NCBI RefSeq assembly: GCF_019097595.1
Contig: NC_080719.1
Coordinates: 15,521,501 to 15,585,500 of the forward strand
Direction: 5' to 3'
DNA length: 64,000 bases
From: Hemibagrus wyckioides
Lineage: Eukaryota > Chordata > Actinopteri > Siluriformes > Bagridae
Made by a program: the position numbers and the translations under genes. Below, one piece after another: positions 13,701 to 24,500 of the stretch (positions are counted from its first letter, which is position 1; each line of letters starts with the position of its first letter). The notes under the pieces were generated by a model. That model made no database searches and was not told the DNA's origin. It saw only the letters and a list, made by a program, of their open reading frames with translations.

Positions 13701-13918
13701 TAAAGTTACCCAGTCGCTGATATTGGTTCATTGCCAGAAAGTGAACATCTTTCACTCGTCCCATGCTGATATTATGGCCTTAATCCCTCACCCACAGCTT
13801 TCCCATTCAAAATGCCCCACTGGTGCAGAAGCTTAAAATAGTATTTGAAAACAGTACAGACTTTTTTGGAAGAATAATAGTTTACTCTCTGGACATCCTG
13901 GGAGAACGAGCTTCTTGA
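10516..13918 (+). CDS. nr2c2ap: Nuclear receptor 2C2-associated protein
   Basis: Five coding exons give a 141-residue protein: 10516-10553, 10651-10741, 12881-12986, 13388-13455 and 13796-13918 (stop TGA at 13916). Phases agree across all joins. The family protein (TRA16 in mammals, about 139 aa) is a small discoidin/galactose-binding-like fold that binds orphan receptor NR2C2 (TR4) and represses its transactivation. Recognisable segments are RVSSVLNR, QFGKKFMFD, EETCWNSDQ, LQFQGGFSGK, MDFYPEDNNALQ and TDFFGRIIVYSLDILGE. The start was chosen because exon 1 (MAVSLIC...) matches the family N-terminus and ends in AG|GTAAAG in the right phase. Intron 2 holds a GT repeat, an RTE fragment and a Tc1-like element. 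Intron 3 uses a weak GTCTCT donor. Intron 4 is an AT-AC intron (see its entry). An AATAAA lies at 14096-14101. Confidence 0.95.
10752..10787. repeat. (GT)n microsatellite in nr2c2ap intron 2
   Basis: About 18 GT units begin roughly ten bases downstream of the exon 2 donor (GTATGT at 10742). Confidence 0.95.
10880..11565 (+). mobile_element. 5'-truncated RTE-type LINE, 3' end of reverse-transcriptase ORF
   Basis: An open frame running to a TGA at 11535-11537 encodes the C-terminal part of a non-LTR retrotransposon ORF2: KYLGSTVQSNGE, RPAMLYGLE, RLRWFGHVQRRESEY, GRRQRGRP and a final MIRCGDP. This carboxy-terminal block is typical of RTE-like elements abundant in fish. The catalytic reverse transcriptase and endonuclease domains are absent through 5' truncation. 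The element ends in a short GAA-rich tail. It is flanked by near-identical 15-bp duplications (GAGTCACGTGAGAGT at 10865-10879 and GAGTCACATGAGAGT at 11566-11580), the expected target-site duplication. It sits in sense orientation inside nr2c2ap intron 2. The intact frame suggests a fairly recent insertion. Confidence 0.88.
12092..12727. mobile_element. Tc1-like element with transposase remnant
   Basis: Inverted ends match closely: CACTATATTGCCAAAAGTTT after TA at 12092-12093 on the left, and the reverse complement ending AATATAGTG at about 12725 on the right. Near the left end (12150-12245) the plus strand encodes the transposase block ELDWPAQSPDLN followed by LLEHLWDEIEWRLR, part of the DDE catalytic domain. 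The rest is internally rearranged, with later segments reading as the antisense of the same gene. It is non-autonomous and lies in nr2c2ap intron 2. Confidence 0.85.
13456..13795 (+). other. U12-type AT-AC intron of nr2c2ap
   Basis: Exon 4 ends ...TTG CAA and the intron opens with ATATCCTTTA, the canonical U12 AT-AC 5' splice site. The 3' end reads CCTTAATCCCTCACCCAC|AGC. It has a branch-like CCTTAAT whose branch A falls near 13783, about 12 nt from the terminal AC at 13794-13795. Splicing CAA to AGC TTT CCC ATT restores the conserved L-Q-(S/T)-F-P-I junction of the family. Using a U2-type GT-AG pair here would break the frame or lose conserved residues. Confidence 0.88.
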
Positions 13919-14095
13919 TGTTTGGAAAAGAGATCCAATGAGAAAACCAGAACGCAAACAGGCAACACGTCGCTGTGACAGACAGATTACCTGACTCTCT
14001 TACACTCTTTGTGCAAAGATGGACATTTTTCTTTGGTATTCATTTTATCCATTAAGGATCAAGTGTATTCATTTCTTCACCAATATATTTTTTTT

Positions 14096-14139
14096 AATAA
14101 ATGGCTTTAACTAAGAGAGGTTTATAGCGACATTTTATT
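14096..14139. terminator. Facing poly(A) signals of nr2c2ap and rfxank
   Basis: An AATAAA on the plus strand at 14096-14101 serves nr2c2ap (stop at 13918). A minus-strand AATAAA (plus TTTATT at 14134-14139) lies about 60 bp after the rfxank stop. Cleavage 15-25 bp past each signal would make the two 3' ends abut or overlap. The use of these signals is inferred from sequence only. Confidence 0.65.
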
Positions 14140-14200
14140 ATAAAGGTACACAAAGAGAAGCTTTCAAAAAGATAGTAGTGACTCTTGTTGTCATGTGTGA

Positions 14201-17200
14201 TCATCGAAGCAGGTGCAGTATGTGATCCTCAAGCAGCTTTTGCACTGGAAAGGATATTTGAGAAATATGCTAGTCAGGTAGCAATCAGGCAAACAGTCTA
14301 TTAGCAATATACATCGATCAGGCATAACATTATGACCACCTGCCTAATATTGTGTTGGTCCCCCTTTTGCTGCCAAAAAGCCCTGACCCGTCATGCACTG
14401 TGTATTCTGATACCTTTCTATCAGAACCAGCATTAACTTCTTCAGCAATTTGAGCAACAGTAACTCATTTGTTGGAACACAAGAGCCAGCCTTCGCTCCC
14501 CACATGCATCAATGAGCCTTGGCTGCCCATGACCCTGTTGCCGGTTCACCACTGTACCTCCCTTGGACCACTTTTAATAGATACTGACCACTGCAGACCG
14601 GGAACACCCCACAAGAGCTGCAGTTTTGGAGATGCTCTTATCCGGTCGTCTAGCCATCATTATTTGGCCCTTGTCAAACTCGCTCTCATCCTTACGCTTG
14701 CCCATTTTTCCTGCTTCTAACACATCAACTTCACTTGTTCACTTGTTGCCTAATAACTCAGAATGTTATGCCTGATTGGTGTATATTAATAAATATAGCA
14801 AAAAGAAAAAATATATAGATGAATTGCATTAAGGATACTTACTTTTTTTGTAGCCAAGAGCAATAGCAAGTGCCACTGGACTGTATCCAGAGTCTGCTTC
14901 GAATGTAATATCAGCTCCGTGTCCTAAACACACACAGTTGTGCTTATTGTATTAGTAAGAATAAAAGAAATACAATTCTAATATTGAAATCTCTTTATAT
15001 GTAATGTTTCCTGATGGCAGGTGAGAGTGTAAATAAAATATGAAGTCAGGAAATTAACTCACATTTTTGGTTCTGATTTACAAATACAGGTCATTAAAAC
15101 ATTTTTTCACCCTGTTCTTGGCTCAGAATGACACTAAACATCAACTCATTAACTAATATAAACAGCATTATAAAAAAAAACGCATGGATCACTTTGACTT
15201 GAGCCAAACACCAGAGGAAATGTTTGCTTGACAAAAAAAGAATTAGAAAAAGCGCTCCTGGCAACCCATGACAGGAGTGATAAAAGAAACATACATGAAC
15301 TGGAAGGGAAAAGGAAAAAAATAGAAAAGTAATAGTGTTGAGTGAACAAAGATTATAGAAAAGTATACATATTGCTTTAAAAATGATATATATCATTCTA
15401 AACTTACTTAATAGAGCTTGCACACATTTCATATGGTTTCCACGAACGGCATAAAGAAGAGGAGTTCCTCCGTTCTGTGACAAAAATAAACGTTTATTAA
15501 AGTTATTCATGTTGAGATTCAACAATACACTTTCATATCATTTTGTTTTCATTTTCTCCTCACCCAGTCATAGGAATCCACATCGACGTCATGTTTTAAA
15601 ATCATATCGACGATGTCAGCATATCCCCCAGCACTGGCTAAGGATAACGGACTCTCTCGCTCCCGTGCGAACATTTTTGGATCAGCTCCCTGATTTAAGA
15701 CACAACTGGATTTGTAACATATACAACACTAGAGACTGGTATTCTACTCACCATGTAGCTTTATTCACCTTCTCTAGTAAAAACTGGACCATTTCAATCT
15801 CTCCAAATGCTGCTGCCCACATCAGTGGCGTGAATCCTCGTTCATCCTGACTGTTCAGTAGTGCACTGTCTAAAAAAAACAAACAAACAAAAACAAGCAT
15901 GTCTATGCTTTTTCTTTTATGTAAAATGCATTATTGTTTGTCATTGTATATAGAAACACCACCAGTACACATTCCTGCTTACCACTGGCAAGTTGTGTCT
16001 TCACTTTTGAGATTTCGCCATGGGCAGCCAGTTGATGAATGGACAAATCTAAGAAATTAAGGAAGATAGATCATGTACACAACTGGTAATGTAAGATGTT
16101 GTGATGGTGTAGTTTAAAATAAGGCACCATAATGGGGTGATAATGATTTTATTGCTTCACACACAAATCTTTGACATTAAGGAGTTAAATCACCAAGTAT
16201 ATCTGTGTCTTCTCATTTTAGTTCAATGTAATATTAGTTCATTGATTTTAATTAAAATCAGTGGCTACATTAAAGCACGTATTCCACTTTACACACTGTC
16301 ACCACTTGCATGTGATCTGTATTTGCCATTAGTGTGAAAAAGCCTTTGATTAATTATTCTTTATGTAAAAGTCACATACATAGAAATCTCTGATCTCTGG
16401 GGATTAAAAAAAAAAAAACATTGTGTGTGTGACAGCTCTCTATATTCTCATATAAGATTGTGTTTTTGACATGAGTATAAAAGTATATCGGTGTGTTTCC
16501 TCCCACAGTCCAAAGACATGCTTCTAAGCTGATTGGAGTCTCTAAATCATGGGTGTCCAATCTTATCCAGAAAGGGCCGGTGTGGGTGCAGGTTTTCATT
16601 CCAACCAAGCAGAAGCTACACCTGATTCTAACTGGCTAATCAGGAGATCTTGGCTTTCAGTAGACTCAGGTGTGGCTTCTGCTCAGTTGGAATGAAAACC
16701 TGCACCCACACTGGCCCTTTGCGGATAAGATTGGACACCCCTGCTCTAAATTGCCCGTAGTGTGTGATTGCGCGACTGAATGTGTGTGTGTGCCCTGCGA
16801 TGGGTTGGCACTCCGTCCAGGGTGTATCCTGCCTTGATGCCTGATGACACCTGAGATACACACAGGCTCCCCGTGACCCGAAAATAGATCGGACAATGAA
16901 ATGAAATGAAATAAAAGTATATCAGTAATGCGATTATGTGGAAAAATGTGACAGCACACAAAATCCTGTAAATAACACAATCATCTGAAAGTGAAATACG
17001 ATGATCAATGGAAAAATTGCATGTACAAATACTGTATTCATAACACATGTAGATACAAGTGTGAGTGGCGTGCTGGTGTATTGGGTGGTGGTGTAAAATT
17101 GCTGCCTCATAGATCTACAGTCTCTGGTTTAATCCTTAGCTCAGGTTACTGCATGTATAGCGCTTCTGTTTTTTTTTTATTGTTGTTTGTTTGTTTCCCC

Positions 17201-17571
17201 CCAGCGTTCTCCGGTTTCCTCCAAATTTAAAATAAATAAATAAATAAATAAAGACTTGACCCTAGATGTATGGATGATGTCCTGCAATGGACTAGTGTCC
17301 CATCCAGGGTGTGTCCCTGCTTATAGTCCTCTTTTTAGCTTCCAGATCTATTTTAACCCTGACCAGCATGAAACGCTTACTGATGAAATTAATAAATGAA
17401 TGGTTGAATATTGTGATTTTTTTTTCCTTTGTATTGCAGATGTATTTTGGGTATTTGTGAGCAGCTCTTACTGTCTAGAGTTGCGGGTCGGACTGTGAGC
17501 TCGTTCCCGCGCTGTTTGTTAGTGAGGGTGGTGGAGTGATGAAGCGCGCTCTCGTCACTTACATTCTCCAT
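14201..17571 (-). CDS. rfxank: Regulatory factor X-associated ankyrin-containing protein
   Basis: Seven coding exons on the minus strand give 194 residues: 17472-17571, 15983-16048, 15769-15869, 15564-15689, 15408-15474, 14843-14923 and 14201-14244. All joins keep phase. Rfxank is the ankyrin subunit of the RFX complex (with RFX5 and RFXAP), which binds the X box of MHC class II promoters and recruits CIITA. Signature segments are [13 protein letters not shown] near residues 12-24, [11 protein letters not shown] at 35-45, [18 protein letters not shown] at 64-81, [14 protein letters not shown] at 99-112, [18 protein letters not shown] at 132-149 and [17 protein letters not shown] to 180. These form five ankyrin-type units. 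The protein is shorter than human (about 260 aa) because the acidic N-terminal region is missing; a further upstream coding exon is possible but not seen. The ATG has G at -3 and +4. Confidence 0.95.
14310..14783 (-). mobile_element. Tc1-like element, family with TCAGGCATAACATTATGACC ends
   Basis: TA-flanked inverted ends: CGATCAGGCATAACATTATG on the left, and its reverse complement CATTCTGAG...-type end (GAATGTTATGCCTGATTGG) on the right. The reverse complement of the middle carries decayed transposase N-terminal sequence similar to the copy at 40788. It is non-autonomous and lies within the last rfxank intron. Confidence 0.85.
16485..16890 (+). mobile_element. V-SINE-like 3' portion interrupted by a hAT MITE
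   Basis: Reading across the inserted MITE, the sequence is GTTTCCTCCCACAGTCCAAA, then a TCTAAAT, then TGCCCGTAGTGTGTGA, CCCTGCGATGGGTTGGCA and CTCCGTCCAGGGTGTA. This is the conserved 3' half of the common teleost SINE. The tRNA head is missing. Confidence 0.8.
16548..16743. mobile_element. Palindromic hAT-type MITE with 8-bp target duplication
   Basis: The 196-bp element starts CATGGGTGTCCAATC and ends GATTGGACACCCCTG, matching hAT termini of the CAGGGGTGTCC type. It is almost entirely a foldback: the segment TGGGTGCAGGTTTTCATTCC near the left is mirrored by its reverse complement near the right. It is bounded by identical 8-bp repeats CTCTAAAT (16540-16547 and 16744-16751), the hAT hallmark. 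It has no coding capacity. Confidence 0.92.
17055..17400 (+). mobile_element. Diverged SINE copy
   Basis: The head resembles the V-SINE tRNA part (GTGGTGTAAAATTGCTGCCTC). The 3' part has ATGTCCTGCAATGGACTAGT and CCCATCCAGGGTGTGTCCC. An internal T-rich and AATA-repeat expansion interrupts it. It lies in the first coding intron of rfxank on the opposite strand. Confidence 0.65.
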
Positions 17572-17800
17572 CACGGCTTTCTCATCACATCTGCTTCATA
17601 AATAAAGTACACAAAAATCAAATCCTGTACATTTGGCTCTCGACTAGTTACAAAACTGTATCACAAAGAGAAATCAGGAAGCAATAGAAACCTTTTGGAA
17701 AACTTATTCCAAACAGGAACATAAGAGAAATAAAAGCATTATCTTACCGGAACTGTAGCTCCAGCGTCTTAAAGCAATTTCTGTTTATTTCCTGATTTAC
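17572..17800 (-). promoter_or_regulatory. rfxank: rfxank 5' UTR, noncoding exon 1 and uORFs
   Basis: On the minus strand a strong donor TTCCG|GTAAGA ends a putative noncoding first exon at 17748. An acceptor (GAAGCAG) lies just before 17590. The joined leader would contain a start-stop ATG TGA and a second uORF, ATG AGA AAG CCG TGA, whose stop overlaps the main start as TGATGG. An ETS-like ACCGGAA (CGGAA family) lies at the exon 1 donor region. The transcription start was not determined. Confidence 0.55.
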
Positions 17801-18139
17801 TAGCCAACAAAAGTGAAACTAATGAATACCTCGGGATTTTAAAGCGGTAAGTGTAGACCCATATATTACACATCTAACACGTTTTGTTTAAAAATAACAA
17901 AGATAAATTAATTATAAAATTTGGCGAAGTTTGGGCGGTTTTCTTTTCATCTTGTAGTGAAAGCGCTTTTTCCCCTCAACACGTCGGAACTGTTTGTTAG
18001 GATCGATGTTGGAGGCCGAGCGAAATTTCCGGTGCATACTCCGTACGTAATCGCACATCCCACAACAGAACACTGTATGGACGTAAATAAGCTATAAGAC
18101 TTTATTTCTATTAAAATATCTGCATTTTTTTTTTTAAAC
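17801..18139. promoter_or_regulatory. Head-to-head intergenic region of rfxank and borcs8
   Basis: The start codons are 569 bp apart and diverge. The interval holds an ETS-like TTTCCGG near 18025 and several CpG dinucleotides (for example CCGTACGTAATCGCAC near 18042). It has no TATA box that I can assign. A shared bidirectional promoter is inferred from spacing and composition. Confidence 0.6.
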
Positions 18140-19687
18140 ATGGACGACCAGGAAATGCAATTGAAAGTAAAGCGAGGTAATGTGGCCCAAATCGTCGTGT
18201 TTTCTGTCCGGCTGCGTGTTATATAAACAAAGGAAGTCCGTTTGTTCCGGATTTATTAATGTCAATATTAGTTCCCTGTCCTGTGCTGTCTGTACACCAG
18301 GTTATTCTGGTAATTGTCCGAGCTGTGGCATTTATAGAAATCATGCAGAGGCGTAGGAGCTCCTTGTAGAAAATAAAGCATTTCTTTTCTTTCTGGCAGT
18401 GACGGATAAGTTCACGGAGAGTATGTACGTGTTGGCTAATGAACCTTCTATAGCGCTGTATCGCCTGCAGGAGCACGTGAGGAGGTCACTGCCCGAGCTG
18501 GTGCAACATAAGGTAAGGTTCTACTGCATTTTTAGTCCAGTTCTTGTTTAAACATCGACATGAAGTGGCTTATGAACAGGGACAGACGGTATCAATGGGC
18601 TAGCAGGGCTAAACCTTCTCCGTTTTTCAGAGATAAATAGATCTCGGTCATTTTTTGGCATCCACATCAGATTATTTGCAGTTATCAAAGGCGTGTATTT
18701 CTGTGGAATCAAAATCAACCGTCATTAAAATGCACAGTACAATATGAGGAAGTGAAACTTGAGTGATTTATTTCCAGCCCAGACTGTTGATTCAGTTGAC
18801 CCAGTCCTTTTCTTAGAACTTTGGAGACTATTTAAGCAGAAGTTAGTGAGTGCCCTGCACTTGATACAGCTCTCCAGCTCATATATCACCTGCTGCTTAT
18901 GAAAGCTGAGAGAGCAGGTTAGGTTGATTCATCACCAGCGTGTAAAACCTGACTGAGATACACTCACATAAGCCAACAACCAATCACCGAACATCACCGG
19001 TCCTTTAATTTAAATCTATTCACCAGGGAACTCCAGACATGCCAGACGACTGCTTCCAAACTGTTGGTTTTGTGCTGTTTAACAGTCTGTGTCACTTAAT
19101 TGTCTATAGACGGACATGCAGAGCTGGGAAGAACAAAGCCAAGGAGCAATCTATACTGTGGAGTATGCCTGCAGGTGAGAGATTTATCACTCAAAGACAA
19201 TATAACTATGGTAAATAATGATGATAATAATGTGAAATGTAATTTGCTTGTTTTTATTCCAGTGCTGTGAAAAGCATGGCCAACAGCAGCCTCTATTTTA
19301 AAAACATCGATGGATTGCTGAAGCAAGCCATTGCAACGAAGGAACACATCAGCGGCACTCAAGGACGCAGGTAGAGGTCGGGTTCACTGTGGCTTTTTGA
19401 AATATCAGTTTACATAATCACACCATTTCACTGTAACGCACATATGTTTTGCTTGTTTTTGGTCTTCAAAAGGCATTTTTTTAGTATTCACTTGTGCGAC
19501 TTATTATGGTGTTTGCTGTTTGCTTATTCTGTTCCAGTATCGTGTGATTTTCTTATGCTTCTTATGTTTAATTTTTGACAATTAAAGCCTTTAGAGTTGC
19601 ATTTTTTTTTTTACCAATGCATGCTGCTTTAGTGGTGTACCTAATCACAGTGACCCTCCACCACATGACTCTTCCTCATCATCATGA
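18140..19687 (+). CDS. borcs8: BLOC-1-related complex subunit 8
   Basis: Five coding exons give 119 residues: 18140-18176, 18400-18512, 19110-19174, 19263-19370 and 19651-19687. This is the same length as I recall for the human protein. Borcs8 (formerly MEF2BNB) is a subunit of BORC, which sits on lysosomes and recruits ARL8 to drive kinesin-dependent movement towards the cell periphery. Diagnostic segments are KRVTDKFTESMYVLANEP, ALYRLQEHVRRSLPEL, WEEQSQGAIYTVEYACSAVK and GLLKQAIATKEHI. The last exon is a 37-bp coding microexon encoding SDPPPHDSSSSS, which fits the Pro/Ser-rich family tail. Reading through the exon 4 donor (CGCAG|GTAGAG) instead gives an early TAG at 19372. Possible poly(A) signals follow at about 19793 and 20292. 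Confidence 0.95.
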
Positions 19688-21056
19688 CGCATGGAAAACT
19701 ATAAGCAAGGTTAGTGCTGCCTCCTAAGAAATCACATCAGTTATATTCAATGTGAAATAATCTCACAATGTGATCTACAGTTAGACCGGCAGTGAATAAA
19801 TCCAACTGTTTTTTTTTTATTTAATTTTATTTTAAATGAAAGTAAGGTTTAGTAGAGAGTGTACAGTTATGTTTATATGGCAGTGTATTCATTTATTTAC
19901 CACAGTCACATAGATACTCAGCTAAAAGGTAGGGAAAGTGAAGTGTTTCATGATTCATTTTGTCAGCTTTTGGTTGATCTTTTTGATTGCTGTGTGACAA
20001 AATCAAATATAAAACTGCAACTTTAAGCAGACCTTCCTGGTTTCTAAGTATTTTGCATCAGAGATGTATCAAAAGAGAGAGTGCCTTTTTTTCTGGCAAT
20101 TAAAATGGCAGAAGAGCCAACTGACAGGAATATGGAATTATTGATGTTGCACAAATGTTGTGATCTCTTCAGTATTAACTGACATCCTAGAAGCTGTGCC
20201 CTACATTAGTAATCTTTTGACCGCTCCGCTCCTGTCAGTTTGGTTTCCTACTTGAAATGTACACTGATCTAACATTCCTTCTTTCACTGTAAATAAAGAA
20301 TGTTTTATATCCATTAATGTGAAATAAAATCTATCAACATATGTTTAAGTATGTAGTTAACATAAGTTAGTTTTACTTATTAGAAGTAACACTGAAAGCA
20401 ACTGTAATCAGAGAGTGGTCAAGATCAGACATATTTAATATGTGACAAATAATTGTTAAGGGTGATGATAAATATAAAGAGAGAAACACTTTTAAATAAA
20501 ATACTTCTGGTTTTGGAAAAAAAAAATCTATAGCCTACATTAGGATTTCTCTCACTTTGTCCATTTGCTGCTTTTAAAATTATTCCATCCATTATAAAAA
20601 AAAAGCAATTTTTACAGAATAAAAAATAGTCTACAACACAGTATAAAAATGCTAAAATAATGTAGCCTTTCAAGACAAAATCCAAAGCATCTAACAATCA
20701 ATGACTTTGCCTAAGATGAGAAGATTTTAAATCCAGTTGCACTTCATCAGTAGACGTTATAAGATTTAGTTGTTGCATTGTTATTATTTGTGGGGACTGA
20801 AAAGGACAGTCTACAAACTTAATATTTTAAAATAAAAGTGACGAGACCTACAAGTACGATCTTTACCAGATAACAGTATCTATGCAATTTTGTAATTGTA
20901 GGATGAAGCTTTATTGTTTTTATTTGTTTAGTCTGTGTTCTTAGTGTTTGATTAGACTTCTTAATCTGACATTTTGGTGAAGTGAACAGTAGCAAGTCTG
21001 TAGCAAAAAATAGTACAAGGAGTAGTTTTATTGAAAGCCTCTCATAGTAAGGGTGC
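19688..21056. other. Convergent 3' region between borcs8 and tmem221
   Basis: AT-rich DNA, likely including the borcs8 3' UTR (AATAAA near 19793 and 20292) and the short tmem221 3' UTR. A minus-strand AATAAA (plus TTTATT at 21027-21032) is only about 25 bp beyond the tmem221 stop. No other gene was seen. Confidence 0.6.
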
Positions 21057-23099
<2,043 letters not shown>

Positions 23100-23223
23100 C
23101 GCCCTGAGAAATGTTAATGTTAACTGGAACAAAATGGAGTGAAAGCGAGGTCTTCACGGTGTCTTGAAAAACTCCGGGGGTTGTGTTATCAGAACAACTA
23201 GTTTCTCCCTGTGTCCGGGAATG

Positions 23224-23276
<53 letters not shown>

Positions 23277-23816
23277 TATGCTATGTCTCCTTACAAATCC
23301 CCAGATTAAAAGAAGCCTGAAACAATGAGCTTTTCAGTCGCATTCCCCTCAAACAAAAGTAACAAAGAAGTCACCACTGCTATATAAACCCCTCACTACT
23401 GTACCAGTGAGCCAAACAGTACACAAAAATTACTGTACCGCCAAACTATTTACTTAATCTAGTTTCAGTCGTAGCTAGGAACCATAAACAAACCGGGTAA
23501 TTACCCCTGCAGGTGCAACAGTCTGCCCCCATACCCCCCCCTCCCCCCCCGACACAAGAAATCAATGGACGGCGTGTGAAAACGTCTTTTGGTTTTATTT
23601 ATTTCTCTTTTTTAATGTGTGTGTCATCAAGTACACGCAGCTTATTTTTGTCTTAATGAAAGAAGAAGTGAACAGTTGTAATACAAAATGACCACAAAAT
23701 CTTACAGTCTGCTGGTCCAGCCAGGTGGACATCGTATAAAGTCACTGTGGTGACATTCCCGAGCCCAACCTCGTAATTCTAATATTTCCACAAATGAGGA
23801 TTTTTAGTGTAACTCT
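23100..23816. other. Upstream region of tmem221
   Basis: It holds a compound (CT)n(CA)n microsatellite at 23227-23275, 130-180 bp upstream of the start codon, and a C-rich run near 23532-23550. No exon was seen. Confidence 0.5.
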
Positions 23817-24500
23817 ATACGATCAAAAGTTTGTGAACACCTGACCATCATATCAGTGTGTCCTTTTTGAACATCCTGTCTCTGATTTAGTCCCCACTTT
23901 TGCTTTTATAATAACCTCCACTTTACTGGAAAGGTTTTCCATGATTTTGAAGCGTGACTGAAGATCACACTGATCAGGCATAACATTATGACCACCTGCT
24001 TAATATTGTGTTGGATTCTCTTTTTGCTGCCAAAACACTGCTTCACTCCCCACGTGCATCATGGCCGCCCATGACCCTGTCACCGGTTCACCACTGTACC
24101 TTCCTTGGAGCACTTTTGATAGATACTGACCACTGCAGAGCAGCAGTTTTGGAGAGGCTCTGATCCAGTTATCTAGCTATCACAATTTGTCCCTTGTCAA
24201 ACTCGCTCAAATCCTTACACTTGCCCATTTTTCCTGCTTCTTACACATCAACTTTGTGGACAAAATGTTCACTTGCTGCCTAATATATCCCACCCACTAA
24301 CAGGTGCCATGATGATAACGTGTTATTCATGGCACCTTTTAGTGTTCATAATGTTATGCCTGATCAGTGTATGTGAACTGACGTGTGGGGAGGCCTGGCA
24401 CACAGTCAATGCATCAATCCTAAAGGTGTTCACTGAGGTTGCAGTCAGAGCTCTGTAGAGACAAAGTTCTTACACTCCAACCTTGATAAAACCTGTCCTT
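23817..24500. mobile_element. Degraded Tc1-like element interrupted by a second Tc1-like element
   Basis: The left part begins ATACGATCAAAAGTTTGTGAACACCTGACC, the end type seen at 27787, and continues to about 23966. The right part resumes after 24371 with TGTGAACTGACGTG and internal sequence of the same family (GGCACACAGTCAATGC, TTCACTGAGGTTGCAGTC). The far terminus is not clear. Confidence 0.65.
23968..24371. mobile_element. Nested Tc1-like element (TCAGGCATAACATTATGACC ends)
   Basis: It begins CACTGATCAGGCATAACATT and ends AATGTTATGCCTGATCAGTG before TA, a nearly perfect inverted pair. The interior is an internally deleted, decayed version of the 14310 copy. It lies inside another Tc1-like element, which dates it as the younger insertion. 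Confidence 0.85.

Larger units (their letters stand above)
16048..17471. other. Repeat-filled rfxank intron
   Basis: This intron lies between the first coding exon and the exon starting at 16048. It contains a truncated SINE split by a hAT MITE (16485-16890) and another SINE-like copy (about 17055-17400) carrying a short (AATA)n run. No exon is visible between them. Confidence 0.6.

Noticed and set aside
13796..13797. CCCACAG as a normal U2 acceptor for nr2c2ap exon 5
   Set aside because: Using it removes two bases and breaks phase with exon 4 ending at CAA. No suitable GT donor is present there, whereas ATATCCTTT fits AT-AC exactly.
19372..19374. TAG as the natural borcs8 stop
   Set aside because: A donor at 19371 and a downstream exon restore the conserved tail and family length. 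Kept only as a possible retained-intron form.
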